Source: Myxococcales bacterium
GTDB lineage: Bacteria > Myxococcota_A > Polyangia > Fen-1088
NCBI GenBank assembly: GCA_003142855.1
Contig: PLNW01000101.1
Location: 1-63,641, forward strand
Reading direction: 5' to 3'
Length of the DNA stretch: 63,641 nucleotides
Position numbers and translations under genes: made by a program. Shown piece after piece: positions 52,863 to 62,973 of the stretch (position 1 is its first letter; every line of letters starts with the position of its first letter). The notes under the pieces were generated by a model. It was not told the origin of the DNA and did no database searches. It was given only the letters and a program-made list of their open reading frames with translations.

Positions 52863-53897
52863 ATGATTCTCACCAGCCCGGTCGAGTCCCTCCTGCAGCC
52901 AGTCGCTGGCGCGGCTCCCTGCGGGGCTGACCTTGAGTACGATCCTGCGTTTCTGGAGATCGAGCGCCTGGTGCAAGGCAAGCCGGAGCAACAGATGGGA
53001 AGCGCGGTGGTACCGGCGCAGGAGCCTGACTGGAACGCGATCGTCCAGCGCGCGACCGCCCTGCTGGGCAAGACCAAGGACCTGCGGGTTGCCTTTCACT
53101 TGACGCGAGCCTTGCTCAACCGCGACGGGTTCGCGGGTCTGCGCGACGGGCTGGCTGTGCTGCGCGGGCTCGTCGAACGCTATTGGGACGGCCTCTTTCC
53201 GCGGTTGGAGCCCGCCGAGGCAAACGATGCCACGTTCCGGATCAACATTCTTATGGGGCTGTGTGATTCGGCGGCGGTCATCGAGCGCGTTCGGGCGATT
53301 CCCCTGGTGACTTCGCGAGCTCTTGGCCGATTCAACTTGAGGGATCTCGCCATCGCGTCGGGGGAGTTACCGCCCACTCCCGGCGCCGCGCCACCGGCTA
53401 CCACCGCGATTGACGGGGCCTTTGCCGAGAGCCCGGCCGCCGATGTGCAAGCCACGGCTTCGAGCCTGCGCGAGTCTTTCGAACACCTGGCTGCGCTTGA
53501 GACAACGGTTGGCGCGCATGCGGGCCTCGCTCATGCGCCTAGCTTCTCGGCGCTATCGCGGCTCCTGGGGCAAGCTCACAAGATCCTGGCGGCTCGTCTC
53601 GAACTGCGCGGCGTGAAACCGGCGTCCCTGCAGGAAGCTTTGACCGGCCCCGCGGCTGCCGATGCAGCACCAGCGGCACAGCCTGAGCTCTCCGGGACAG
53701 TGACTTCTCGGGAAGAGGTGGTGCGCTCTTTCCAACGGATTTGCGATTACTACCAGCGCCACGAGCCATCCAGCCCCATGCCGCTCTTGCTCCAACGATG
53801 CAAGCGGTTGGTGTCGGCAAGCTTCCTGGACATCGTCCGTGACGTCGCGCCCGACGCTATCTGCCAAGTGGAGATGCTGCGTGGCCGCGACAGCTAG
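52863..53897 (+). CDS. tssA: Type VI secretion system protein TssA
   Basis: A 344-residue ImpA-type protein: LLQPVAGAAPCGADLEYDPAFLEIERLV at the N-terminus (two blocks), then EPDWNAIVQRATALLGKTKDLRVA and GLVERYWDGLFPRL, all typical of TssA, which primes sheath assembly at the baseplate. It heads an eight-gene operon. The gap to tssB is 63 bases and contains AGGGGAAC before the next ATG. The C-terminal part (residues 200-344) has the helical ring domain. Confidence 0.92.
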   Translation: MILTSPVESLLQPVAGAAPCGADLEYDPAFLEIERLVQGKPEQQMGSAVVPAQEPDWNAIVQRATALLGKTKDLRVAFHLTRALLNRDGFAGLRDGLAVLRGLVERYWDGLFPRLEPAEANDATFRINILMGLCDSAAVIERVRAIPLVTSRALGRFNLRDLAIASGELPPTPGAAPPATTAIDGAFAESPAADVQATASSLRESFEHLAALETTVGAHAGLAHAPSFSALSRLLGQAHKILAARLELRGVKPASLQEALTGPAAADAAPAAQPELSGTVTSREEVVRSFQRICDYYQRHEPSSPMPLLLQRCKRLVSASFLDIVRDVAPDAICQVEMLRGRDS

Positions 53898-53960
53898 AGA
53901 AAATCCCGATCACAGGGGAACCGCAACGCCGTTTTCAAAAACACGAGACAGGGGAACACC

Positions 53961-54485
53961 ATGAGCAACAGCGGACAAAAATTCATCGCGCGCAATCGCG
54001 CGCCACGCGTTCAAATCGAGTACGACGTCGAGCTCTACGGGGCCGAAAAGAAGGTCCAGCTGCCCTTCGTGATGGGGGTGATGGCCGACCTGTCCGGCAA
54101 TCCCGCCGAACCGCTGGCGCCGGTGGCCGATCGGAAGTTCTTGGACATCTCCGTCGACGACTTCGACGATCGGCTCAAGGCGATGAAGCCGCGGGTGGCG
54201 TTGCAGGTTCCCAACACCTTGACCGGCGAGGGCAACCTCAGCTTGGATATGTCCTTCGAGAGTTTGGACGATTTCTCGCCAGCGGCCATCGCGCGCAAGG
54301 TGGGGCCGCTCAATCAGCTTCTGCAGGCGCGGCAGCAGTTGTCCAACCTGATCACCTATATGGATGGTCGGACCGGAGCCGAGGACCTGATTGCAAAGAC
54401 GCTGCACGATCCGGCGTTGCTGCAGGCACTGGCCTCTGCGCCCAAACCCGAGACAGGCAATCCCGAAACCGCAAAGGACAAGTGA
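53961..54485 (+). CDS. tssB: T6SS sheath protein TssB (VipA)
   Basis: A 174-residue protein with NRAPRVQIEYDVELYGAEKK and GVMADLSGNP, then ISVDDFDDRLKAMKPRVAL and a SMSFESLDDF-like segment, the VipA signature. With TssC it makes the contractile sheath in the cytoplasm. Nine bases separate it from tssC. Length and order are normal. Confidence 0.95.
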   Translation: MSNSGQKFIARNRAPRVQIEYDVELYGAEKKVQLPFVMGVMADLSGNPAEPLAPVADRKFLDISVDDFDDRLKAMKPRVALQVPNTLTGEGNLSLDMSFESLDDFSPAAIARKVGPLNQLLQARQQLSNLITYMDGRTGAEDLIAKTLHDPALLQALASAPKPETGNPETAKDK

Positions 54486-54494
54486 GGGCGATCC

Positions 54495-55991
54495 ATGGCT
54501 GATACCAACGAAAGCACCCAGACCCAGGCTGGCGCAGCGACGGTTCAGGTTTCTGATTTCGATGCGCTACTCACCAAGCAGTTCAACCCCCAGACCGATA
54601 CGGCCAAGCGAGAAGTCGAGGGCGCAGTGCGAACCCTGGCCCAGCAGGCCCTGGCCAGCACGCCGCTGATTTCCAACGATGTGCTGCTGACCATCGAGGC
54701 GATGATCGCCGCAATCGACAAGAAGCTGAGTGCGCAGATCAACGCGATCATGCACCACCCTGATTTCCAGCAACTGGAGAGCGCGTGGCGCGGCCTGCAC
54801 TACCTGGTGAGCAACAGCGAGACCGACGACATGCTGAAGATCCGGGTGCTCAACGTGGGCAAGAAGGATCTGCACAAGACCCTGAAGCGCTTCAAGGGCG
54901 CCGCGTGGGATCAGAGCCCCTTGTTCAAGAAGCTCTACGAAGAGGAATACGGGACGTTGGGGGGAGAGCCTTTCGGGTGTCTGGTGGGCGACTACTACTT
55001 CGATCACGGTCCCCAGGATGTGGAACTGCTGGGCGAGATGGCCAAGATCGCGGCGGCGACTCACGCCCCCTTCCTGGCGGCCGCGTCGCCCACCATGTTC
55101 CAGATGGAATCCTGGCAGGAACTCAGCAACCCGCGTGACCTGACCAAGATCTTTCACATCCCCGAGTATGCCGGATGGCGATCGCTGCGTGACTCGGATG
55201 ACGCTCGCTATGTCGGCCTGACCATGCCGCGCTTTTTGGCCCGGCGGCCCTACGGGGCCAAAACCAACCCGGTGGAAGCCTTCGACTTCGAGGAGGACGC
55301 CAACGGGCCCAACGCCAAGAAATACACCTGGGCGAATTCAGCCTATGCCATGGCGGTCAACATCAACCGGTCGTTCAAAAGCTACGGCTGGTGCTCTCGG
55401 ATTCGCGGCATCGAATCGGGCGGCGCGGTCGAGGGTCTGCCCACGCACACCTTCCCGACGGATGACGGCGGGGTCGACCTGCGCTGCCCGACCGAGATCG
55501 CTATCAGCGATCGACGTGAGGCCGAGCTGGCCAAGAACGGCTTCATGCCCCTGGTGTACAAGAAGAACACCGACTTTGCCGCTTTCATCGGAGCACAGTC
55601 CCTGCACAAGCCGGCACAGTACGATGACCCCGACGCGACCTCAAACGCCGCCTTGGCCGCGCGTCTGCCCTATCTCTTCGCCACCTGCCGTTTCGCTCAT
55701 TACCTGAAGTGCATCGTGCGCGACAAGATCGGATCCTTCAAGGAAGCCGACGACATGCAACGCTGGCTGCAGAACTGGATCGTCCAGTACGTCGATGGCG
55801 ACCCAGCCCACTCCACCGAGGCTACCAAGGCGCGCAAGCCCCTGGCAGCTGCCGAGGTGACGGTCCAGCCGGTCGAGGGCAATCCCGGCTACTACTCGGC
55901 CAAGTTCTTCCTTCGGCCCCACTATCAGTTGGAAGGGCTGACTGTGTCTTTGCGACTGGTGGCAAAGCTTCCTTCAGCCAAAGCGAGTTGA
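54495..55991 (+). CDS. tssC: T6SS sheath protein TssC (VipB)
   Basis: A 498-residue protein with the conserved LESAWRGLHYLVSNSETD, FGCLVGDYYFDHGPQDVELL, LGLTMPRFLARRPYG and NINRSFKSYGWCSRIRG-type blocks of VipB. It is the larger sheath subunit. The gene is followed by hcp after 31 bases with a good AAGGAG. The N-terminus (TQTQAGAATVQVSDFDALL) is the usual flexible linker. Confidence 0.95.
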   Translation: MADTNESTQTQAGAATVQVSDFDALLTKQFNPQTDTAKREVEGAVRTLAQQALASTPLISNDVLLTIEAMIAAIDKKLSAQINAIMHHPDFQQLESAWRGLHYLVSNSETDDMLKIRVLNVGKKDLHKTLKRFKGAAWDQSPLFKKLYEEEYGTLGGEPFGCLVGDYYFDHGPQDVELLGEMAKIAAATHAPFLAAASPTMFQMESWQELSNPRDLTKIFHIPEYAGWRSLRDSDDARYVGLTMPRFLARRPYGAKTNPVEAFDFEEDANGPNAKKYTWANSAYAMAVNINRSFKSYGWCSRIRGIESGGAVEGLPTHTFPTDDGGVDLRCPTEIAISDRREAELAKNGFMPLVYKKNTDFAAFIGAQSLHKPAQYDDPDATSNAALAARLPYLFATCRFAHYLKCIVRDKIGSFKEADDMQRWLQNWIVQYVDGDPAHSTEATKARKPLAAAEVTVQPVEGNPGYYSAKFFLRPHYQLEGLTVSLRLVAKLPSAKAS

Positions 55992-56022
55992 TTTCAGAAC
56001 AATCTAGCAAGGAGTCAGGAAT

Positions 56023-56502
56023 ATGGCGTTCACTATCTGCATCAAGATCGGAGACATCGCAGGCGAGTCGACTGTTGCCAGCCACGTGGGAGAGATTGAC
56101 GTGCTATCGTGGAACTGGGGCCTCACCCAGTCCGCCTCAGGGCAGGTGGGCGGGGCGGGGTCGGGCACAGCCGACGTGAAGGATCTGACCTTCACGAAGT
56201 TCGTGGACAATTCCTCGCCCACCCTCATTCAACAGTGTTTTGAGGGCAGCAGTCAGAAAGAAGCGGTCCTCACGGTGATCAAGTCCAGTGGGAAAGACGC
56301 CCTGGATTTCATCAAGATAACCATGAGCGGAACCGTGATCATTTCTTCCGTCAAGACGGGCGATCCCTTGCCCAATGACAGGTACTCCGAGACCGTGAGC
56401 CTCAACTTCTCGCACATGAAGTTCGAGTACACGCCGCGAGCCCCGGGCGACAGCAAGGGCGCGACTGCGACGGGGGAATTCACCGTCAGCCGGCAGGCGT
56501 GA
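56023..56502 (+). CDS. hcp: T6SS inner-tube protein Hcp (TssD)
   Basis: A 159-residue Hcp with AFTICIKIGDIAGESTVASH, IDVLSWNWGLTQS and LTFTKFVDNSSPTLIQQCFE. It forms hexameric rings of the secreted tube. AAGGAG upstream suggests strong translation, as expected for an abundant structural protein. It lies between tssC and tssE in the same transcript. Confidence 0.95.
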   Translation: MAFTICIKIGDIAGESTVASHVGEIDVLSWNWGLTQSASGQVGGAGSGTADVKDLTFTKFVDNSSPTLIQQCFEGSSQKEAVLTVIKSSGKDALDFIKITMSGTVIISSVKTGDPLPNDRYSETVSLNFSHMKFEYTPRAPGDSKGATATGEFTVSRQA

Positions 56503-56538
56503 CAAAGGCGAAGCTACGCTTTCTTCAGGCCTCTCGCC

Positions 56539-57054
56539 ATGGCTGAGCTGACGCCCAAGGAGCGGCTGTCACCCTCCTTGCTTGATCGACTGACCGATGA
56601 CGAGCCAGAGCGGGCGATAGAGCCGCGTGAATCCCGGGTTTTGTCGCCCACTCGGTTGCGCGAGTGCGTGCGCCGCGATCTGACCTGGCTTTTCAATACG
56701 ACCCACATGCAGTCCTTGCAAGATCTGGACGAGTTGCCTCTGGTCGCGCGCTCGGTGCTGAACTACGGCATCCCCGATTTGGCCGGCCGGACGGCGTCGA
56801 GTCTAGACACCGTGAAGCTGGAACACATGATCCGTCAGGCCATTGTGAACTTCGAGCCGCGTCTCGATCGCAATTCGCTGAGGGTGCGGCCGGTCGTCGA
56901 CGAGCGCCAGATGAACCAAAATGCCTTGTCCTTCGACGTCGAGGCGGAACTGTGGGCCCAGCCTCTGCCGCTGCGTCTCTTCTTGCGAACCGCGGTGGAT
57001 CTGGAAACCGGCAACGTGGAAGTGACCGACCAGAGCGGCAGGGGGAGCCCGTGA
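56539..57054 (+). CDS. tssE: T6SS baseplate protein TssE
   Basis: A 171-residue gp25-like protein with SVLNYGIPDLAGRT and MIRQAIVNFEPRLDRNSLRVR, the phage-baseplate wedge signature. It links sheath and baseplate. The stop overlaps the tssF start (TGATG at 57052-57056). The N-terminus is Pro-rich and variable. Confidence 0.93.
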   Translation: MAELTPKERLSPSLLDRLTDDEPERAIEPRESRVLSPTRLRECVRRDLTWLFNTTHMQSLQDLDELPLVARSVLNYGIPDLAGRTASSLDTVKLEHMIRQAIVNFEPRLDRNSLRVRPVVDERQMNQNALSFDVEAELWAQPLPLRLFLRTAVDLETGNVEVTDQSGRGSP

Positions 57055-58922
57055 TGGATCCCCGGGTGCTGGGCGCGTACAACCGCGAGCTGCAGTACCT
57101 GCGAGAAATGGGCGGGGAGTTTGCGCGTGAGTTCCCCAAGATTGCGGGTCGGCTGGGATTGGAGTCGTTGGAGTGTTCCGACCCGTATGTGGAGCGGCTG
57201 ATCGAGTCCTTCGCCTTCCTGGCCGCGCGCGTGCAGCTCAAGATCGACGATGAGTTTCCGCGCTTCAGCCAGCACCTGCTGCAAATGGTCTACCCCCACA
57301 CGCTGGCGCCCACGCCGTCGATGGCCGTACTGGAGTTGCAGCCCAATCTGTCGGAGGGCGCGCTGGCTGACGGATTCCGCGTGGCGCGCGGGGCGGTCTT
57401 GCGCAGCCTGGCCGGCCGGGGCGCTGAGACCGCCTGCGAGTACCGCACCGCCCACGAAGTGACCCTGTGGCCACTGGAACTGGTGGGCGCCGAATACACC
57501 TCGTTCTTGGCGGATCTCGGCGCGCTTCGGTTTGCCGGCAAGGGCAAGGCGGCGCTGCGGTTGCGCTTGCGGGCCGCGGCTGGCTTAACCATGGACCACC
57601 TGGCCTTGGACAGCCTGCCCATCTTCCTGCGCGGCAGCGACGAAATTGCCATGCGACTGTACGAGTTGCTGATGGCCCACACCGTGGCACTGGCCGCCCG
57701 ACCAGGGGGACCGGGCCAACATGGGTGCCAGGTCATGGCCGATGCCAGTGTGAGCCCACTCGGTTTTGGCGACGAGCAGGCGCTGCTTCCCTATGGACCG
57801 CGCTGCTTTCAAGGCTACCGACTGCTACAGGAGTACTTCGCGTTTCCCAGTCGCTACATGTTTGTCGAGCTGGGTGGGCTGCAACAGGCCGTGCGGCGCT
57901 GTGCCGACCGAGAACTGGAGATCATCGTCGTCTTCGACACTCAGGACCCACGCTTGGAAAAGGCGGTCGGTCCCGCGCAGTTCGCGCTCTTTTGCGCGCC
58001 GGCGGTGAACCTGTTTCCTCGGCGCGCCGATCGCATCCACCTGGGCGCGAGTGCCAGCGAGTACCACGTGGTGCCTGACCGAACCCGGCCCATGGATTTC
58101 GAGGTCCACACGGTCACCGAGGTGATCGGGTACGGCACTGGCAGCGACGAGAAACAGGAGTTTCGTCCTTTTTATGCGACCAGCGACCAGACGCCCGCGA
58201 CCGGCACCGCCTACTACACCGTGCATCGCCAGCCGCGCATGCTTTCGGCCCGGCAGCGTGCTCAAGGCGCCCGGTCGAGCTACGTGGGCAGCGAGGTGTT
58301 CCTGGCGTTGGTCGATCCCGACGAGGCCCCCTTTCGACCGCAGCTCAAGCAGCTCGCGGTTGCCGTCACCTGCAGCAACCGCGATCTGCCGCTGCACCTC
58401 CCGCTGGGCCAGGGCGCCAGTGACTTTTCACTGGAAACTGGCGCTCCCGTGGCAGCGGTTCGTTGTGTGGCTGGCCCGACCCCGCCACGACCGTCGTGCG
58501 CCCATGGCGATCCGACTTGGCGGCTGATCAGTCATCTGTCGCTCAACTACCTATCGCTCACCGACGGCGCAGACGGGGGTGGGGCGTCAGCCTTGCGCGA
58601 ACTGCTGGCGCTCTACGGCGACTGTGGCGATGCCGTGATCCGCCGCCAAATTGAGGGTGTGCGCTCGGTCTCGTCCCAGCCCGTAACCAGACGGTTGCCC
58701 TTGCCCGGACCGGCGGCCTTTGCTCGCGGCATCCAGATCACGCTCTGCTGCGACGAAAGCGCCTTTGAGGGCACGGGTGTGTTTCTTCTGGGCGCCGTGC
58801 TGGAACGGTTCTTCAGCAAGTACGTCTCCCTCAACTCCTTCACTGAGACCGCGCTAGAGACCGTGCAGCGTGGAGAAATCGCGCGATGGCCAGCCCGGAT
58901 CGGACGTCGTCCATTGCTGTAG
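57054..58922 (+). CDS. tssF: T6SS baseplate protein TssF
   Basis: From ATG 57054, 622 residues with the TssF opening YNRELQYLREMGGEFAREFPK and IAGRLGLESLECSDPYVERL, and the LIESFAFLAARVQLKIDDEFP region. It forms the baseplate wedge with TssG and TssE. Upstream in-frame sequence belongs to tssE and was dropped. It overlaps tssG by 37 bases. Confidence 0.95.
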   Translation: MDPRVLGAYNRELQYLREMGGEFAREFPKIAGRLGLESLECSDPYVERLIESFAFLAARVQLKIDDEFPRFSQHLLQMVYPHTLAPTPSMAVLELQPNLSEGALADGFRVARGAVLRSLAGRGAETACEYRTAHEVTLWPLELVGAEYTSFLADLGALRFAGKGKAALRLRLRAAAGLTMDHLALDSLPIFLRGSDEIAMRLYELLMAHTVALAARPGGPGQHGCQVMADASVSPLGFGDEQALLPYGPRCFQGYRLLQEYFAFPSRYMFVELGGLQQAVRRCADRELEIIVVFDTQDPRLEKAVGPAQFALFCAPAVNLFPRRADRIHLGASASEYHVVPDRTRPMDFEVHTVTEVIGYGTGSDEKQEFRPFYATSDQTPATGTAYYTVHRQPRMLSARQRAQGARSSYVGSEVFLALVDPDEAPFRPQLKQLAVAVTCSNRDLPLHLPLGQGASDFSLETGAPVAAVRCVAGPTPPRPSCAHGDPTWRLISHLSLNYLSLTDGADGGGASALRELLALYGDCGDAVIRRQIEGVRSVSSQPVTRRLPLPGPAAFARGIQITLCCDESAFEGTGVFLLGAVLERFFSKYVSLNSFTETALETVQRGEIARWPARIGRRPLL

Positions 58923-59977
58923 AACTCGCGAGGAACGGCAGCGCTCCTTCCGCCGAGGATGTGCTGCGCGCCCTGGAACGCGGGCCTCATCGATTCGACT
59001 TCTTCGATGTGCTGCGACGCCTTGAGTGCGCCCACCCGTACAGCGCACGCCTGGGCCGGGCGGCCCGCCCCTGCGACGAGCCGATCCGGCTGGGGCAGGA
59101 AGCGTCGCTTGAATTTGCGCCTGCTGCCTTGGCGTCCTTCGCGCCATCGGCTGGCGGCCGGCCGCCGCGTCTTGCGGTCCATTTTCTCGGGCTGCTTGGC
59201 CCCAACGGGCCCTTGCCCGTCCACCTCACCGACTACGCGCGCGATCGGGTGCGCAACGCGGGTGACTTCGCACTAGTCCGCTTCTTCGACGTCTTTCACC
59301 ATCGCATCCTCGCGCTCTTCTATCGGGCCTGGGCCGACGCCCAGCCCACGGTCAGCCTCGATCGACCCGAGCAAGACCGTTTTGCGACTTATCTCGGAGC
59401 CTTGCTCGGCCTGGGGATGTCCTCGCTGCGCGATCGTGACGAATTTTCCGACCGGGCCAAGCTGTACTTCGCGGGTCGCTTTGCCGCCCAGCCGCGCAAC
59501 TGTGAAGGACTCGCCGCGATTGTGGCTGACTTTTTCGGCTTGCCGGTCAAGGTCGAGGAGTTCGTGGGCGAGTGGTTGGCTCTGCCTCAGGAAGCACGCT
59601 GGCGGCTCGGTTGCTCCGGTGTGCTAGGCCAGAGCACGGTGACTGGGGCTCGGACCTGGCAGCGGCAAAGCAAATTCCGCATTGTCTTCGGACCTCTCAA
59701 CCAGGACGACTTCGATAGTCTGCTGCCCGGGGGAACCAGGCTAAGGCGCCTTGTCGCCCTGGTGCGGAACTACGTTGGCGATTCGCTGAACTGGGACCTG
59801 CGCCTTCATCTTGAGGATCGGGTGACACGGCCCTTTGCTTTGGGCCGCTCGGCGTGGCTGGGCTGGACCTCGTGGCTGGGGCGCTGTCGGCAGGGCGTGC
59901 GCAGGCAAGACGTGATCCTCAGCCCCCCGAAAGCAGTCCCTGCCGTGCAAGACAAGAGGAGAACCGAGAATGTCTGA
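58886..59977 (+). CDS. tssG: T6SS baseplate protein TssG
   Basis: A 363-residue protein with FDFFDVLRRLECAHPYSARLG, then IRLGQEASLEFAPAALASF and DFALVRFFDVFHHRILALFYRAWAD, typical of TssG. It overlaps tssF by 37 bases and tssH by 8 bases. It completes the TssEFG wedge. A small number of Gln/Glu residues at the C-terminus vary among species. Confidence 0.93.
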   Translation: MASPDRTSSIAVELARNGSAPSAEDVLRALERGPHRFDFFDVLRRLECAHPYSARLGRAARPCDEPIRLGQEASLEFAPAALASFAPSAGGRPPRLAVHFLGLLGPNGPLPVHLTDYARDRVRNAGDFALVRFFDVFHHRILALFYRAWADAQPTVSLDRPEQDRFATYLGALLGLGMSSLRDRDEFSDRAKLYFAGRFAAQPRNCEGLAAIVADFFGLPVKVEEFVGEWLALPQEARWRLGCSGVLGQSTVTGARTWQRQSKFRIVFGPLNQDDFDSLLPGGTRLRRLVALVRNYVGDSLNWDLRLHLEDRVTRPFALGRSAWLGWTSWLGRCRQGVRRQDVILSPPKAVPAVQDKRRTENV

Positions 59978-62627
59978 AATCGCGCGTGCTTCACTCTTTG
60001 GCAAGCTGAACGGTCTTGGTTACAAGGCCATCGAGAGCGCCACGGTGTTCTGCAAACTGCGGGGCAATCCGTATGTCGAACTGGTCCATTGGTTCAATCA
60101 GATCCTGCAATTGCCCGATTCGGACCTGCACCACATTCTGCACGAGTTCCACATTGATCCTTCGCGCTTGGCGCGCGACATGACGGCGGCGCTCGATCAG
60201 CTTCCGCGAGGGGCCACGTCGATTTCGGATCTGTCTTCCCACGTGGAGGAGGCCGTCGAGCGCGGTTGGGTCTACGGAACTCTGCTTTTCGGCGAGCCGC
60301 AAGTACGCACCGGGCACCTGGTGGTGGGAATTCTGAAAACGCCGGGTCTCAGACACGCGTTGTCGGTCATGTCGCGCGAATTCGACAAAGTGAAGGTCGA
60401 GCAACTGACCGACGGATGGAGGGCCATCACCAATGGCTCGCCCGAGGAAACCATGGTCGCCAGCGACGGGTTCCGGATCGCTGCAGGCGTCGCGCCTGGG
60501 GAATCCAGTGGGGCCATCGCGCCGGCCGCCATGGGCAAGCAGGAGGCCCTGCACAGGTTTTCGCTGGATCTGACCGAGCGGGCGCGCAACGGCGAGATGG
60601 ATCCCATCGTGGGGCGCGACGAGGAGATCCGACAGATCGTCGACATCCTGATGCGCCGGCGACAGAACAACCCCATCCTCACCGGCGAGGCGGGGGTGGG
60701 CAAGACCGCGGTGGTCGAGGGATTCGCCCAGCGCATCGCCAGCGGCGACGTGCCGCCGCCTCTGCGAAACGTGTCGCTGCGGGCGCTGGACATCGGGCTG
60801 CTGCAGGCAGGTGCCAGTATGAAGGGCGAATTCGAGAGCCGCCTGCGCCAGGTCATCGACGAGGTTCAGTCGTCAGCGCAACCCATCATCCTGTTCATCG
60901 ACGAGGCCCACACCTTGATCGGCGCGGGAGGCGCGGCGGGCACCGGCGACGCGGCCAACCTGCTCAAGCCGGCCCTAGCCCGCGGCAAACTGCGCACCAT
61001 CGCGGCCACCACCTGGGCCGAGTACAAGAAGCACATCGAGAAGGATCCGGCGCTCACCCGGCGATTCCAGGTGGTGCAGGTGGGTGAGCCTGACGAGGCC
61101 AAGGCGCTGCTCATGATGCGAGGGACGGCCGCTGCGCTGGAGAAGCACCATCGGGTTCTCGTGCTGGACGAGGCGCTCGAGGCGGCAGTCAGGCTGTCCC
61201 ACCGCTACATCCCGGCCCGCCAGTTGCCCGACAAGGCGGTCAGCCTGCTCGACACCTCCTGCGCGCGAGTCGCGATCAGCCAGCATGCGGTTCCTGCCGA
61301 AGTCGAGGACAGCCGTCGCTGCATCCAGGCGCTGGAAACCGAGCACGAGATCATTGGTCGAGAAGTCGCACTTGGAATAGCCGACGCCACCGGTCGGCAG
61401 GAAGCCGTCCAAGAAAAGCTGCGTACAGAGAGGAAACGCCTGGCTGATTTGGAAGATCGCTGGGCCGCGGAAAAGAGGCTGGTCGATCAGATTATCGAAT
61501 TGCGGGCCAGGCTACGCGGCAGCCTTGAGGCGACCGAGCGAGAGGCCTGGCTGGACGAACTACACACGGCCCAGGCCGAGCTGGGCAGGTTGCAGGGCGA
61601 GCAGCCTTTGATTCTGCCAACCGTGGATGAGCAGGCAGTGGCCTCGGTGGTGGGCGACTGGACCGGCATCCCGGTGGGCCGCATGGTGAAAAATGAAATC
61701 GAGACTGTGCTGAAGCTGGCCGAGACCCTAAGCCAACGCGTGCTTGGCCAGGGCCATGCCTTGGACATGATCGCCCGTCGCATCCAAACCTCGCGCGCCG
61801 GGATCGAAAACCCCAACAAGCCCATCGGCGTGTTCATGCTGGCCGGGCCGTCGGGCGTGGGAAAGACCGAGACCGCGCTGGCTTTGGCCGAGACATTGTA
61901 TGGCGGGGAACAGAACGCCATCACCATCAACATGAGCGGTTTCCAGGAAGCGCATACTGTGTCCACGCTCAAGGGCGCGCCTCCTGGCTACGTCGGCTAC
62001 GGTGAAGGCGGCGTGCTGACCGAGGCGGTGCGGCGGCGCCCCTACAGCGTGGTGCTGCTCGACGAGGTGGAAAAGGCCCATCCTGACGTGCACGAGATCT
62101 TCTTCCAGGTGTTTGACAAGGGCTGGATGGAGGACGGCGAGGGCAGGGTGATCGACTTCAAGAACACGCTGATCTTGCTCACCACCAACGTGGGCAGTGA
62201 GTTGATCCTCGGGATGTGCCAGAATCCCGCCGCGCGCCCTGATCCCGAATCGATCGCCCAGTCTCTACGCAAGCCGCTGTTGCGGAGCTTCCCCGCGGCC
62301 TTGCTCGGCCGCATGGTCACCATCCCCTACTACCCGCTCGACGACGAAATGATCGGGAACATCGTGCGCCTGCAACTGGGCCGCGTGGCCAAGCGCGTGC
62401 ATGAAAGCCACCGCGTCCCGTTCAGCTACGACGACGCCGTGGTGAAACTGATCGCCAACCGCTGCACTGAACTGGAAAGCGGCGGCCGCATGATCGATTC
62501 GATCCTGACCAACACCCTTCTGCCGCGGATCAGCCACGAACTGCTCAGCCGAATGATGCAAGGCAAGTCGGTCACCAGAGTCGCGACGACTGTGACAGGC
62601 GGCGAATTGCAGTACGCGTTCGATTGA
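59970..62627 (+). CDS. tssH: T6SS sheath-recycling ATPase TssH (ClpV)
   Basis: An 885-residue AAA+ protein with an N-terminal Clp_N-type repeat domain (about residues 10-150), a first Walker [14 protein letters not shown], Walker [11 protein letters not shown], a middle coiled coil and a second ATPase with [13 protein letters not shown] and [12 protein letters not shown]. Position in a T6SS operon marks it as ClpV, which disassembles contracted sheath, rather than ClpB. It is the last core gene seen; tssI, J, K, L and M are not in the window. Confidence 0.93.
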   Translation: MSEIARASLFGKLNGLGYKAIESATVFCKLRGNPYVELVHWFNQILQLPDSDLHHILHEFHIDPSRLARDMTAALDQLPRGATSISDLSSHVEEAVERGWVYGTLLFGEPQVRTGHLVVGILKTPGLRHALSVMSREFDKVKVEQLTDGWRAITNGSPEETMVASDGFRIAAGVAPGESSGAIAPAAMGKQEALHRFSLDLTERARNGEMDPIVGRDEEIRQIVDILMRRRQNNPILTGEAGVGKTAVVEGFAQRIASGDVPPPLRNVSLRALDIGLLQAGASMKGEFESRLRQVIDEVQSSAQPIILFIDEAHTLIGAGGAAGTGDAANLLKPALARGKLRTIAATTWAEYKKHIEKDPALTRRFQVVQVGEPDEAKALLMMRGTAAALEKHHRVLVLDEALEAAVRLSHRYIPARQLPDKAVSLLDTSCARVAISQHAVPAEVEDSRRCIQALETEHEIIGREVALGIADATGRQEAVQEKLRTERKRLADLEDRWAAEKRLVDQIIELRARLRGSLEATEREAWLDELHTAQAELGRLQGEQPLILPTVDEQAVASVVGDWTGIPVGRMVKNEIETVLKLAETLSQRVLGQGHALDMIARRIQTSRAGIENPNKPIGVFMLAGPSGVGKTETALALAETLYGGEQNAITINMSGFQEAHTVSTLKGAPPGYVGYGEGGVLTEAVRRRPYSVVLLDEVEKAHPDVHEIFFQVFDKGWMEDGEGRVIDFKNTLILLTTNVGSELILGMCQNPAARPDPESIAQSLRKPLLRSFPAALLGRMVTIPYYPLDDEMIGNIVRLQLGRVAKRVHESHRVPFSYDDAVVKLIANRCTELESGGRMIDSILTNTLLPRISHELLSRMMQGKSVTRVATTVTGGELQYAFD

Positions 62628-62793
62628 TTGTCCGACGGACTCAGGGCTGGGAATTGACATCGCTACAAAACGGAACAACTTCGCGCGGGTGATGGTTGCG
62701 AAGGCTGACTTGCCGCCTGTGGCGTCCAGGATGGGACTTCACACGAGCGTCGTCAGTCGCGAACAGGACAAACATCCAGCCGGGAGATCAGGA

Positions 62794-62961
62794 CATGGCC
62801 AGTGAATTCCACAAGTCTGCTTCCAAGAACGGCGTGTCCATCACCGCCTATGCAAGTCACTGCAATTGCAGAGCCCGGCCGACAGTGGCCCGCGCTGGTG
62901 GGAGGCCTACTACAAGAAGGGCGACGCCAAGTTCAACGAACGCACGCTCTTCATCCGCTGA
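62794..62961 (+). pseudogene. Frameshifted small ORF downstream of tssH
   Basis: The frame beginning ATG 62794 reads MASEFHKSASKNGVSITAYA. A second frame gives SGPRWWEAYYKKGDAKFNER and ends at TGA 62959-62961. The two would join by a shift near 62863-62870 into one protein of about 55 residues. I do not recognise the family. It may be a real small gene with a sequencing or natural frameshift, possibly a T6SS accessory, or a decayed one. Confidence 0.35.
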
Positions 62962-62973
62962 CAGAACAGCGGC

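Noticed and set aside
51369..53099. 576-residue minus-strand frame
   Set aside because: It spans two opposite-strand genes with clear families (M14 peptidase and TssA), so it is a shadow.
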